From a virus, in IMG/VR virus record IMGVR_UViG_3300034251_000009, positions 1 through 55,564 of that record: DNA of 55,564 nt; one strand, written 5' to 3'. A program made the position numbers and the translations under genes. The stretch's first letter is position 1; each line of letters starts with the position of its first letter. Under the pieces are notes generated by a model. It was not told the DNA's origin. It was given only the letters and a program-made list of their open reading frames with translations, and searched no databases. Below, piece by piece: positions 39,041-47,702 of this stretch.

Positions 39041-39862
39041 TCACGGCGAACAGTTGCCTTGCGGAGCGCCCCATCGGCGGTTGAGCAGGCAGCGCTTGTA
39101 GTACGCCAGGTCGACGGGCTTGGCCGATCGCGGCGACACCTCGTGTCCGGTCCACATCCAGGTGTTGCACGGGTCGCACAACGGGGCACGGACGAAGCCG
39201 TGAACGTGGCAGTGGTCCCAGACCTCTGCACGGTTGGTCAGGCAGGACAGGCAGTCGAACTCGGCAGCGCGAGGCCAGTTGCCCAGCCGTCGCTCCTTGA
39301 AGCTGGTCGTGTACTGCGCCCCGTCCAGCTCACCGGTGTACGGGCGGGTCGGCGCGGTGATCACGACGGGGGTGAGCCGCCGGTACATCCGCTGATGCCC
39401 CAGCTCCGTCACGCCGGGAAGCAGGCCGGTCATGGTCACGGCGAACCAGCCGGCCGCGCCTCCGTGGTTCTCCCCCAGGCACCCGCACACGCAGTCGAAG
39501 CCCTCGGCGTTCATGCACCGCGGGTCACACTCGCGCAGTTCCTCCGCGATGTCCTGGTACAGGCCGACCACGCCGAACTCATCGAGGCTGGCCGCGACGA
39601 CCTTGTTGAGCGCCGACGGTGGCAGCTTCCACCGCCCGTCCTGGATCAGCTTCTGCGGAGATCTGACTCGGCAGGTCTTGCGCAGCCACTGCTCCTGTTC
39701 CTCGGCCGGTGGGAAGAGCGACTCCAGCTTCTGGCGGGCGTCACCCGGGTTCGTGGGCCGAGCTGAGAGCCACAGGAGGGCGCCGCCGGCCCCCAGAACC
39801 TCGGCCGAGAGCGGGCGCTCCGCCTCCTGTCGTTCCCTCAGCCGTTCGGGGTCTGTAGTCAC
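39041..39862 (-). CDS. Recombination endonuclease VII-like protein
   Basis: 273 residues from a GTG at 39862, with AAAGGAG upstream. The C-terminal 80 residues contain CLSCLTNRAEVWDHCHVHGFVRAPLCDPCN, the Cys-His pattern of endonuclease VII-type His-Me nucleases that cut branched DNA. The N-terminal 180 residues carry an extra C-rich segment (CDPRCMNAEGFDCVCGCLG, read in pieces). A second branch-cutting activity next to the resolvase is notable. The gene follows a repeat-rich regulatory region. Confidence 0.8.
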   Translation of the reverse strand: MTTDPERLRERQEAERPLSAEVLGAGGALLWLSARPTNPGDARQKLESLFPPAEEQEQWLRKTCRVRSPQKLIQDGRWKLPPSALNKVVAASLDEFGVVGLYQDIAEELRECDPRCMNAEGFDCVCGCLGENHGGAAGWFAVTMTGLLPGVTELGHQRMYRRLTPVVITAPTRPYTGELDGAQYTTSFKERRLGNWPRAAEFDCLSCLTNRAEVWDHCHVHGFVRAPLCDPCNTWMWTGHEVSPRSAKPVDLAYYKRCLLNRRWGAPQGNCSP

Positions 39863-40047
39863 GGTGCCGATCTCCTTTCTCCGCAGCGTCGTTTGGGCGA
39901 TTTCTTGATCTTGTGGTTTTGGTTCCGCTGGAACCAGTTGCAACCAAAACCCCTACGGGGTTGGTTTTGGTTGCAACCCGCACTGGCGAGTAACAATTGG
40001 TTCCGTATGGTTTTTCCGGTTTTGATTGAGCAGTCAAGGAGTCCGGT
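39863..40047. other. AT-rich noncoding region, candidate origin or switch
   Basis: 185 bases without a gene, clearly richer in A and T than its surroundings. It contains three copies of the 10-mer GGTTTTGGTT or its complement and further GGTTCC/GGTTTT variants (39999-40025). It lies immediately downstream of the primase-helicase gene, a plausible place for a replication origin or for a promoter of the nuclease genes. Confidence 0.5.
39915..39977. promoter_or_regulatory. Mutually exclusive hairpins upstream of the endonuclease VII gene
   Basis: GTTGCAACCAAAACC at 39937-39951 pairs with GGTTTTGGTTGCAAC at 39963-39977 (15 bp, 11-base loop that itself has a CCCC/GGGG pair). A second hairpin, TGGTTCC at 39920-39926 with GGAACCA at 39930-39936, abuts it. 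GGTTTTGGTT at 39915-39924 is also complementary to 39942-39951, so the central arm has two possible partners. Confidence 0.6.
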
Positions 40048-42735
40048 TTAAGTAGGTTCAAGAGCCGTCTCGACGACGAAGTACATGTGGTTGTGTGCTG
40101 ACCCCCGGTTCTCGATCCGGCGGTCGTCGATCGCCTGCTTCTTGGCCTTCTGGAACTCGCTGGTGTTGCCGGCGAACGCCTCCTGGAGCGCGTTGGCGCC
40201 CACACCCGGGGTGTTGCTGACCAGCTTCACGACCTTGTCGGCGTTCGCCTGGATCCGTCGGGCGACCTTCTCCTTCTTGCTCACCCGCGCGGACATCGGC
40301 ATCCCGCCGACGTTCGGGATGGTCAGCCTGCGGGTTTCCGGGTCGAACTCGACCACGCTCTTGGTCAGGTCCACCTCACGACCGACCGCCGAGAGGTAGC
40401 GCGGAGCGCCCGGCTTCCGGACCGGTCCGAGCATCTCGTCGGCCTCGTCCTGCTCGTCGTCCTCCGACGGGTCGTCCATCGTGTAGGTCCACAAGGCGTC
40501 CGGCGCGTCCATGAACTTGCTGGAGCCGCGCCCGCGTTCGCCGGAGTGGCCGAAGTGGTGCACGAGCATGACCTCGGTGACGCCGGTGCGCTCCTTGATG
40601 TCAGCCAGCGCGTTGAACCACTTCGCCACGTCGGTCGAGCTGTTCTCCTCCACCCCGGAGCTGCTCAGCAGCGGGTTGAGAGGGTCCAGGATGAGTACCT
40701 TGATCTCGTTCTCGACGATTAGCTCGACGAGCAGGTCGCGGCGCGTGGGGTCGAGGATGTCGCCGTACGACGGGCCTGCGTCACGCACGTGGAAGGCCAG
40801 CACGCGGTCCCGGTTCTCGATGCCCGCGTCGAAGAGCCAGCGGTTGAACTGTCGACGGGTCATCTCCGCGTTGACGATGAGGATCTTGCCCTCGGTCACC
40901 GGCTCGACGTCGAACTGGCCGAGGAACTTGCCGCCATCGGCCAGGCAGCGGACCACGTTGGTGACCATCGTGGTCTTGCCGGCCTTCCACTTCGCGGAAA
41001 GCATGATCGTCTGGTCCTGCATCCACAGGCCCTGGATGCGCCAGAGATCCTCCTCGTCGTCTTCCTCGACGTCGGAGAGCAGGTCGATGCTCAGCCGCAG
41101 CTTGGTGCGGGTCTCCTCGACGGTCCCCCGGCCCTTCAGCCGGCGGTACTCCTCGCGCGCCCACTCCCGCTCCGCCTCCTCACGGATGCGGTGGGTGAGT
41201 GCCGGCGGTAGACCGGACGCAGCCGCCGCCAGGGCGATCTGACGCAGCTCCTCGGGGTAGTCCTCCCGCAGCTTCGGGGGCGCCACCGGCTGCGTGTCCT
41301 CGGCGACCTGGTCCACCGGGTAGTCAGCGAACTTCTCGTCGGCGCCCTGGTCGTCGAACAGAACTGGCTCATCGAAACCAGCAGAACTCACCGCATTGTG
41401 GACAGCCTGGTCGCGATCGGCTGCGCGCGCCTGCCGCTCCCGCTCTGCTCGGTCGGCTGCGTCCAGGTCCGGGGCCAGGCTGTGCTGCGCGGCTTTCTCC
41501 GGAGTGGCCGATTCCTCGCCACCGGCCATCGTCCACAGGTCGCCATGCGGGTCGTCGACCAGCCGCCGCAGCCCGAGCGCCCGCATGGCGTCGCCCTGAT
41601 CACCGCCGTGGTCCCGCTCGGCCACGTACTGGAGCTTGGTGATCGCCCGGGTACCTCGCGCGGTGATGTACGCCTGAAGCCAATCCGGGGCGTTGTCGGT
41701 CCACACGTACAGCGGACCGTGGCCGCGGCTGGTGTCGTAGCCCTGGGTGCAGCCGGGCTGATGGGCGGTGGCCGACTTCGCGTTGGAGTGGTCACCGCCG
41801 GGACGGGTGAACTCCGGGCAGGTGCAGGCGTCGAGTTGGCCGGGGTTGCCCCAGTCGTCGCGCTCCAGGATCTCCGCCCACGGGGTCGTCGCGGCCCAGT
41901 GGTCGATCGGGTCGTTCTCGAAGACAGTGCGCGCCTTCTCGGCCTTCTCCGCACGGTGTGCCGCCACCCGGGAGCCCTCGCCGGTGATGAACTCCAGCAG
42001 CCAGTCCGGGATCATCTCCAGCTGCCCGACGAGCCGGTACGGACCCTCGGCCCGCACCGACGGCGGCACGAGCACGTGGAAGCCGGTGCCGAACATGGCG
42101 ACCCAGCCGCCCTCGCCGGCCAGCTTCTGCATGGGCAGCCCGGACAGGTCGACGCCCTCCGGGAGCAGGAACCAGTGGTGCCCGCCGTTCTTGTGAACCC
42201 ACTCGCCCGAGTCGTTGACCTTGCCGGGCGAGAGCACGGTCGGTCCCTTGTCGCCGGCCACGTCGTAACCCGCGGCCGCTGACCAGGCTGCGTAGAACGC
42301 TTCCCTCTCCGCCGTGGTGTCGAAGTCGACGGCGACCAGGCGGTGCTTGCCCTGCACCAGCGAGGCCCCCGGCACGACGCCGAAGTTGATCCGGCCGTGC
42401 CGCTTCACGAGGCGGGCGGTGACGGTGCGGGACCTGGCCGCGCCCTCCTTCGAGAAGTCGGTGAAGGCGTGACGGGCTGCGCACTTGTGGCGCCGCTTGT
42501 CCCAGCCGGGGTCGCCGGCGGCCAGCGCCGCGTCTCGGACAACCCGGTCGACCGCCTTGGTCTCGGCCGCGGTGAGCGTGCAGAGCGCCTTCTTGTGCTC
42601 GTTCGGGTCGACCAGCGTGAGCGCGAAGCCCGCCTCGACCGCGGCCTTGGTGATCGCGCCGGGTACGTCGACCTCGCCCGCGACGACCGCGCCGAAGACG
42701 GCGCCGAAGTAGTCGTTGGAGATGATCGCAATCAC
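40048..42735 (-). CDS. Bifunctional primase-polymerase / RecA-fold helicase
   Basis: 895 residues from a GTG at 42735 overlapping the HNH stop (GTGA). The N-terminal PrimPol domain has DFDT with D137/D139 and GGHHW (H186/H187). The C-terminal half has Walker A KWKAGKTT near 585, Walker B KVLILDP near 680 and LVHHFGHSGERGRG, as in RepA/AAA_25 hexameric helicases. It would prime and unwind phage DNA. With DNA polymerase A and SSB it forms a self-contained replisome. A coding-looking extension further upstream in frame is a shadow of the HNH gene. Confidence 0.88.
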   Translation of the reverse strand: MIAIISNDYFGAVFGAVVAGEVDVPGAITKAAVEAGFALTLVDPNEHKKALCTLTAAETKAVDRVVRDAALAAGDPGWDKRRHKCAARHAFTDFSKEGAARSRTVTARLVKRHGRINFGVVPGASLVQGKHRLVAVDFDTTAEREAFYAAWSAAAGYDVAGDKGPTVLSPGKVNDSGEWVHKNGGHHWFLLPEGVDLSGLPMQKLAGEGGWVAMFGTGFHVLVPPSVRAEGPYRLVGQLEMIPDWLLEFITGEGSRVAAHRAEKAEKARTVFENDPIDHWAATTPWAEILERDDWGNPGQLDACTCPEFTRPGGDHSNAKSATAHQPGCTQGYDTSRGHGPLYVWTDNAPDWLQAYITARGTRAITKLQYVAERDHGGDQGDAMRALGLRRLVDDPHGDLWTMAGGEESATPEKAAQHSLAPDLDAADRAERERQARAADRDQAVHNAVSSAGFDEPVLFDDQGADEKFADYPVDQVAEDTQPVAPPKLREDYPEELRQIALAAAASGLPPALTHRIREEAEREWAREEYRRLKGRGTVEETRTKLRLSIDLLSDVEEDDEEDLWRIQGLWMQDQTIMLSAKWKAGKTTMVTNVVRCLADGGKFLGQFDVEPVTEGKILIVNAEMTRRQFNRWLFDAGIENRDRVLAFHVRDAGPSYGDILDPTRRDLLVELIVENEIKVLILDPLNPLLSSSGVEENSSTDVAKWFNALADIKERTGVTEVMLVHHFGHSGERGRGSSKFMDAPDALWTYTMDDPSEDDEQDEADEMLGPVRKPGAPRYLSAVGREVDLTKSVVEFDPETRRLTIPNVGGMPMSARVSKKEKVARRIQANADKVVKLVSNTPGVGANALQEAFAGNTSEFQKAKKQAIDDRRIENRGSAHNHMYFVVETALEPT

Positions 42736-43241
42736 CCGGCCTTTCGTGCCGCGCGGTATTCGCGGTGGTAGCGGATACGGGCAGCGACCAGATCGGGGTT
42801 GTTTTCGTAGCGTCTGCGGCTGTTGTCCCGACGGCAGACGCGGCAGTGACGAATGCCTCGCCAGGTGTAGACGTTGGCTTCGATGAGCAGGCTGTGACCG
42901 TTCACGCAGCAGTTCGTCCGCAGCGCTACAGCCGACTTGGCGGTACCGCGCCGTACGTTCTCGATGCCGTCTACCGGTTCGAGATGCTTGAACCGAGCAC
43001 AAGCAGGCGTGCGACAAAGATGGTCAAGTTCCAGCGGTGCGGGGTCGTACCCGGCCTGTGCCACCCAGAGAACCCGGTGCACGTAGAAGACGCTGCCGTC
43101 GAACGCCGCCCGGCCGTGACCTCGCGATCCCTTGGCGCCGGTCCATAGCAGGCAGGCGCCATCGCTGTCGTCGCTTGGCACAAGGCGAGCGGTCCACCGC
43201 GACGCCACCAGCCGAGCCTTCTCAACGTCGATCGCCTTCAC
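42732..43241 (-). CDS. HNH homing endonuclease between polymerase and primase
   Basis: 169 residues from a GTG at 43241 overlapping the polymerase stop (GTGA). FYVHRVLWVAQAGYDPAPLELDHLCRTP in pieces is the HNH_3 core; the C-terminal NCCVNGHSLLIEANVY and HCRVCRRDNSRRRYE are zinc-finger-like. Exact coupling on both sides shows insertion without loss of operon structure. Confidence 0.85.
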   Translation of the reverse strand: MKAIDVEKARLVASRWTARLVPSDDSDGACLLWTGAKGSRGHGRAAFDGSVFYVHRVLWVAQAGYDPAPLELDHLCRTPACARFKHLEPVDGIENVRRGTAKSAVALRTNCCVNGHSLLIEANVYTWRGIRHCRVCRRDNSRRRYENNPDLVAARIRYHREYRAARKAG

Positions 43242-45127
43242 GCGTTGGCCCAACGATCGCCGAGATCCAGGGAGTCACAGCGCAGGATCGGTGTACGGCC
43301 CGCCATCTTGATCAGCCGCTCGGGCGGTGCGGTCATGATCTTCTCGATGTCCCGGGCCGCTGCGGTGGAGACGACCAGCTCGTCGTGAACGGCCATGTAG
43401 AGCGCGTCGCCGAGCCCCGCTTCCTCTACGCGGACGAGGGCTTCCGCGAGGACGTCGTACGCCGAGCCCTGTACGAAGTAATTCACGGCCTTGTGCTTCT
43501 GCACCGATCGCTGGCCGTCGTACTCGCCCATCGGGACCGGGACGATCCGGCCGGACACGGTGAAGATCATGCGGTGCTGCCCGCCCAGCTCACGCAACCT
43601 CTTGAGCAGGCGCTCCACCTTCGGCATGGGGCGGAAGACCGCGCGCCGCAGCTCCCACCCTTGCTCCTCGGTGATGCCGAGCTTGCCGGCCAGCGCCTTC
43701 ATGCCCTCGCCGTACATCTGCGCAAGCAGGATGACCTTGGCCTTCTTGCGGTCGACGCCGGCCTTCTGGGCGATGGTCGTGTAGAGGTCGGAGGTGCCGG
43801 CCTCGTATCCCTCCAGTACGCCGTGGTCGCGGGCGATGTTGGCGGCCACGACGGGTTCGATCTGCGACCAGTCGATGGAGGTCATCGAGTCGCCGACGTC
43901 CGCCATGAGCGTGCCCCGCGCGCCCATCTTGAGCACGGCGCCGGTGTCCTCGTCGACCCTGTCGCCGGGGAACTGCTGCAGCGGAGGGTCGGAGACCGAC
44001 ATGCGCCCGGTGACCGCGGCGAGCAGCGAGGTGGTCGGGTGGATCCGGTTGTCGTTGTCCGAGAGGTCGACCACCTTGGCGAGGTAGTCCTTGTCGATCT
44101 TCTCGTTCTTCTTGAGCTGGCTGAACGCCTGGGCGACCGGGTGGTGCAGCGTTTCCAGGTGGCCGGCCTGGCCCGACGGTTTGCCGGTCTTCGGGGTGCG
44201 GGGGTAGTCGTCGGGTACCAGCTCGTTGGCCTCCAGGTAGGTGATCAGCGAGTTGTTGTTGCCCTCCGCTATCCCTACCTCGGCGAGCAGGTCCCGGTAG
44301 CCGGTGTTCTCCTCCCCCACGGTGTCCCGGTAGCGGTCCAGATAGTCCAGGTCGACGCGGATGCCGGCGGATGCCCGCCGCAGGAACATGCGGTTGAGCA
44401 CCTGCTCGCGCTCGATCAGTCGTTCCGCCTCGGTACCGGTGACAGCCCATCCGAACGGCCCGCCGTTGTCGGTGTGTGCGTCCTGGGTCCGGGACAACGC
44501 CGCGGCCCGGCACAGCGGGAGTAGCCGGGCGGTGGAGATGACGTCGATCGCCACGCCCATGACGTACACCGGCCGGTCGAGGTCGAACTCCAGCCAGCCG
44601 TCGCTTTGCTTCTTCACGCCGGCTGCCTTGAACGCCGTGGCGAGGATGTCCTTGCCGGTGCCGCCGAGGTATCGGGCGGAGGCGGCGAGCAGGCCCTTGC
44701 TGGTGCGCTCGTCGGGCTCGGCCAGGCGGCAGTAGATGAGGGTGTCGACGACCTTGTTGATGTCCGCGTGGCGCATGTAGCCGTTGCGGACCAGCAGCGG
44801 GACGTCGAACGGGGCGTTGTGCAGCACGATCACCCGGGCGTCGGACAGAGCCTGCACGAGGATGCCGCGCTGGTAAGGGTCGCGGGGGTCGAGAACCACG
44901 GCGTGCCGGGAGTTGCCGATGGCCACGGCCTTGATCCGCATGGCGAGCACGCCGAGGCCGTCGGTCTCGATGTCGACCGAGAGCGGCTCGGGAGAGTTGA
45001 CGACCTGCTCGACGGCAGCTGCGACGTGGTCTCGGCCGATGGTGTAGACGGCATCGAGCTGTGGCAGCGAGAACGTGCCGGAACTGCCGGGGCGGACGTC
45101 CGTCCGCATTTCCCGGGTGATCGTCAT
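43238..45127 (-). CDS. polA: DNA polymerase I family (A) with 3'-5' exonuclease
   Basis: 629 residues. Exonuclease motifs: DIE (D52/E54), N104/D108 in HNAPFD, D128 and YVMGVAID (Y188/D195). Polymerase motif A SIDWSQIE (D419, S421, E424), motif B RKKAKVILLAQMYG (R460, K464, Y472) and motif C HDE (581-583). No 5' nuclease domain. It would be the replicative polymerase of the phage. A GC-rich hairpin lies upstream at 45168-45204. Confidence 0.93.
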   Translation of the reverse strand: MTITREMRTDVRPGSSGTFSLPQLDAVYTIGRDHVAAAVEQVVNSPEPLSVDIETDGLGVLAMRIKAVAIGNSRHAVVLDPRDPYQRGILVQALSDARVIVLHNAPFDVPLLVRNGYMRHADINKVVDTLIYCRLAEPDERTSKGLLAASARYLGGTGKDILATAFKAAGVKKQSDGWLEFDLDRPVYVMGVAIDVISTARLLPLCRAAALSRTQDAHTDNGGPFGWAVTGTEAERLIEREQVLNRMFLRRASAGIRVDLDYLDRYRDTVGEENTGYRDLLAEVGIAEGNNNSLITYLEANELVPDDYPRTPKTGKPSGQAGHLETLHHPVAQAFSQLKKNEKIDKDYLAKVVDLSDNDNRIHPTTSLLAAVTGRMSVSDPPLQQFPGDRVDEDTGAVLKMGARGTLMADVGDSMTSIDWSQIEPVVAANIARDHGVLEGYEAGTSDLYTTIAQKAGVDRKKAKVILLAQMYGEGMKALAGKLGITEEQGWELRRAVFRPMPKVERLLKRLRELGGQHRMIFTVSGRIVPVPMGEYDGQRSVQKHKAVNYFVQGSAYDVLAEALVRVEEAGLGDALYMAVHDELVVSTAAARDIEKIMTAPPERLIKMAGRTPILRCDSLDLGDRWANA

Positions 45128-45167
45128 GGCGTTTCTCCTTGTCCAGCTATTTCTGAAGGTGCGAGGT

Positions 45168-45204
45168 GGGCGGGGCTGGATCGGGGAAGGACCCAGCCCC
45201 GCCC
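45168..45204 (-). terminator. GC-rich hairpin between SSB-like and polymerase genes
   Basis: GGGCGGGGCTGG at 45168-45179 pairs perfectly with CCAGCCCCGCCC at 45193-45204. No U tract follows on the minus strand. Likely an attenuator or RNA-stability element that lowers polymerase expression relative to the SSB-like protein. Confidence 0.65.
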
Positions 45205-45238
45205 GGTTACCGGTGGGACCCAGAACCGCTGGCAGGGA

Positions 45239-45961
45239 CTAGAACGGCGGAGGATCGTCATCCGCCGGCGCCGGCCGGCCGTTGAGCACCGTCGAGCTGG
45301 CGTGGTTGGCCAGGCCGGGGATGGGCTGAGCCGCGGGGGCCGCCGGCGGGACGAACGCCTGAGCCACGGCCGTGCCGGCGTTGCGCGCGGCCTCCCACTT
45401 GCCGAGCTCGGCCTGCTTGTCGTAGCGCTGCCCACCGACCAGCCACGGCATCTCGTCGACCGGCTTGCCGGTCCCGGGGCCGCCGGCCGGCGGGGTGTAC
45501 TCGGCCGTCCAGGTGTTGGTCTTCGGGCCGTTGCCGTCGCGGACTTGCTCCCCGGAGATCAGGAAGAAGGTCCCGCCGATCTCCAGGCCGACCCGGTGGG
45601 CCTTGGCCTTCTTCAGCGCGATCGCGACGGCGTCGCCGCCGCGCTTGCCCTCGAGCAGGGTGTTGCGGCGTCCCTTGCGCGGGTCGACGAAGATCCGGCG
45701 CTCGGTGTCGCCGTTCTCGTCCTCCACCCCGGTGTCGACGGTGATCTCCCACTGGGTGATGGGGTCATTGGGCTTGCCGTCGGGGCCGAACGGGGCGTAG
45801 GACTTCTTCCACTTGCCGTCGTCACCCTGCTCCAGGTACAGCGGGCGCTTGTCGTCGTAGTCGATGGTCTGCACGATCCGGAAGTCGACGATCTCGCCGC
45901 CGTGCCGGTCGCCCGGGTTGACGAACTTGGCGTACGGGGCACTGCTGACGCCGATGGGCAT
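45239..45961 (-). CDS. Single-stranded-DNA-binding-like protein with acidic DDDPPPF tail
   Basis: 240 residues. The first 150 residues are beta-rich (SYAPFGPDGKPNDPITQWEITV, GDAVAIALKKAKAHRVGLEIGG), the rest is low-complexity and ends PADDDPPPF. The acidic tip closely resembles the DDDIPF tip by which SSB proteins recruit partners. The gene precedes polymerase and follows the exonuclease, so an SSB-like replication role is likely. The fold itself is not a recognisable OB fold by eye. Confidence 0.7.
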   Translation of the reverse strand: MPIGVSSAPYAKFVNPGDRHGGEIVDFRIVQTIDYDDKRPLYLEQGDDGKWKKSYAPFGPDGKPNDPITQWEITVDTGVEDENGDTERRIFVDPRKGRRNTLLEGKRGGDAVAIALKKAKAHRVGLEIGGTFFLISGEQVRDGNGPKTNTWTAEYTPPAGGPGTGKPVDEMPWLVGGQRYDKQAELGKWEAARNAGTAVAQAFVPPAAPAAQPIPGLANHASSTVLNGRPAPADDDPPPF

Positions 45962-45996
45962 CTCGTTCTCCTTGAATCAGGGGGGGTGTCAGGTGT

Positions 45997-46077
45997 TCAG
46001 GCCGACAGAGGGGTGTGGTTGGTGTTGCCGCCAGAGCCACCCTCGGGCGACCTCCGGCCCTTCGCGATGTAGCCCAT
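45997..46077 (-). CDS. 26-residue peptide with a perfect Shine-Dalgarno
   Basis: MGYIAKGRRSPEGGSGGNTN and six further residues, ending at TGA. AGAAGGAGG, complementary to the 16S anti-SD, sits five bases before its ATG, the strongest ribosome site in this region. It lies between the exonuclease and SSB-like genes. Either a true micro-protein or a leader peptide. Confidence 0.55.
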   Translation of the reverse strand: MGYIAKGRRSPEGGSGGNTNHTPLSA

Positions 46078-46107
46078 GAGGGCCTCCTTCTGAGGAGCGG
46101 ATGGATG

Positions 46108-47130
46108 TCAGTTGGTGCTGATCAGCTCGGCCTTACGGGCCCGAGCGGCTTCGGTGTGCTCCGGGGTCCACAGCCCGCGCCCGTGCAGGTCGCGCCAGAG
46201 CGCGGTGAGGGCGTCGGGGTGGCCGGCGGAGCGGATGAGCTGGATGGCGTGAGTGGTGGGCGCCGCGGGCCGTGCCACGTGCGGCCAGCCCAGGGCCTTG
46301 CTGCGCGCCCGCAGCCGCCGCACCTCGGCGGCGGTCTGGGCGGCTTCCCAGCCCACCCGCAGGTCGATCTCGTAGAGGTCGCAGCGGGCGGCGCCGACCG
46401 GGACGTGCATGACCAGCCCGGTGGACCGGTCGAGGTCGGCCGGCAGCGGCTCGAGCACGCCGGAGTCGGGGTCGACGATGCCGTCGGCGTTGGCGTACTG
46501 GGCCAGCTGGCAGCAGATCTCCAGCCAGCCGAAGTCCACCGACTGCTGGCTCTTCACGTCGGCGACGACCAGCCGGCCGTCGGCCAGCCGGACGATCCGG
46601 TCGAAGGTGCCGGCGGACTCGGTGACCGAGTTGACGACCACCCTTTCGATCCACGCGGCCGGCCGGAGGATCCCGGCGGCGTCCATGGTGGTGGTGTAGG
46701 CGGCCAGGTCGGCGAGCTCGGCCTCGGTGGCCAGGTGGCGCACCTCGTCGAGCCGGCCGGCGTCGGCGTACTCGGTGAGCGTGTGGGCCTCGGTGCCGGC
46801 CTCACTGCCAGCGTCGGCCCCGGCCTCGTGCGCCGCCTCGTCGCAGAGTGCGTCGAGCAGGGCCTTGGCCTCGCGGGCGGCCCGCCAGTCCGGCGCCGCC
46901 TCGATGGCCGCTGCTAGCTCCGGGATCCGCTCGAGCAGCGCGGGCGCCAGCGCCAGTCCCTCGGCGACCTTGCGCCGCTTCCACCCGATCAGCCCGTTGA
47001 GGTCCTTGAGCGCGCCGACCACGGTGGTCGCCCGGGTCCAGGACACCTTCCGGCCGTTGGCGTCGGGCAGGACGTATCGGCCGTAGCGGTCCCGGTCCGG
47101 TTCCGGACGCATCGACGGGATCTTGTTCAT
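46108..47130 (-). CDS. RecB/Cas4-like PD-(D/E)XK exonuclease
   Basis: 340 residues. TEAHTLTEYADAG gives the histidine region; GTFDRIVRLADGRLVVADVKSQQSV in pieces gives the D ... DxK motif followed by Q, as in RecB-type phage exonucleases. Such enzymes make single-stranded DNA for recombination. Starts one base inside the WhiB gene's end. N-terminal 60 residues are an actinophage-type extension. Confidence 0.8.
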   Translation of the reverse strand: MNKIPSMRPEPDRDRYGRYVLPDANGRKVSWTRATTVVGALKDLNGLIGWKRRKVAEGLALAPALLERIPELAAAIEAAPDWRAAREAKALLDALCDEAAHEAGADAGSEAGTEAHTLTEYADAGRLDEVRHLATEAELADLAAYTTTMDAAGILRPAAWIERVVVNSVTESAGTFDRIVRLADGRLVVADVKSQQSVDFGWLEICCQLAQYANADGIVDPDSGVLEPLPADLDRSTGLVMHVPVGAARCDLYEIDLRVGWEAAQTAAEVRRLRARSKALGWPHVARPAAPTTHAIQLIRSAGHPDALTALWRDLHGRGLWTPEHTEAARARKAELISTN

Positions 47131-47702
47131 GCGCCCACCAGCTCGTGGTCGACGCGGCGGCCGCCCGGCCCGTAGAGGGTGGGCAGGCCGAGCCGTTTGC
47201 GGATGCGGACGATGGCACCGGGGTGCAGGCCGACGCGCAGCGCGATGACCGCGTCAGGCAGCTCCCTGGCCCACAGCTCACGGATCTCGGTGTCGATGCG
47301 CACCTTCTCGGCCGCGGCGGCTGCGTCGCGTGCGGACCGCTGCTCGGCCTTGCGCTCGGCGGCGGGCCTGACCCGCTCGGTGGTTCTGGCGGCGGGCCGG
47401 CCGTATTCGGCGACGGCGCGTTCGTAGTCCTCGGCGCCACCGATGACGTAGCCGGCCCACACCCCGCCGCTCTCGTGGGCGACGGCCCAGGTGCCGCAGG
47501 CCCGCCGTACGGGGCAGAAACCGCAGATCTGCTTGGCGCGGTTCTGCTCGCCGCGGTTCTCGCTGACGAACAGCCAGGAGTTGCCGGGGTTGCAGGCGCG
47601 GCGGGGGTCGTCGGCGAAGGCGGGTGCGTCGGCGAGTTCGAGTCCGCCGCCGGTGGGGCCGGCGAGGCGGTGGCCGCTTAGCCGCAGGGGTCGAGTGCTC
47701 AT
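47127..47702 (-). CDS. whiB: WhiB-family Fe-S transcription regulator
   Basis: 191 residues. Four cysteines C37, C60, C63 and C69 (CGFCPVRRAC) are spaced as in WhiB proteins and would hold a [4Fe-4S] cluster; GGVWAG at 79-84 is the sigma-binding turn. A C-terminal HTH-like region (PDAVIALRVGLHPGAIVRIRKRLGL) is an addition to the usual short phage WhiB. Phage WhiB proteins can act on host sigma-70 region 4. Overlaps both neighbours by four bases. Confidence 0.88.
   Translation of the reverse strand: MSTRPLRLSGHRLAGPTGGGLELADAPAFADDPRRACNPGNSWLFVSENRGEQNRAKQICGFCPVRRACGTWAVAHESGGVWAGYVIGGAEDYERAVAEYGRPAARTTERVRPAAERKAEQRSARDAAAAAEKVRIDTEIRELWARELPDAVIALRVGLHPGAIVRIRKRLGLPTLYGPGGRRVDHELVGA

Noticed and set aside
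42736-43017. In-frame N-terminal extension of the primase-helicase gene
   Set aside because: Translation is Arg/Pro/Ser-rich and overlaps the HNH gene in another frame; the GTG at 42735 with GTGA coupling is a better start.
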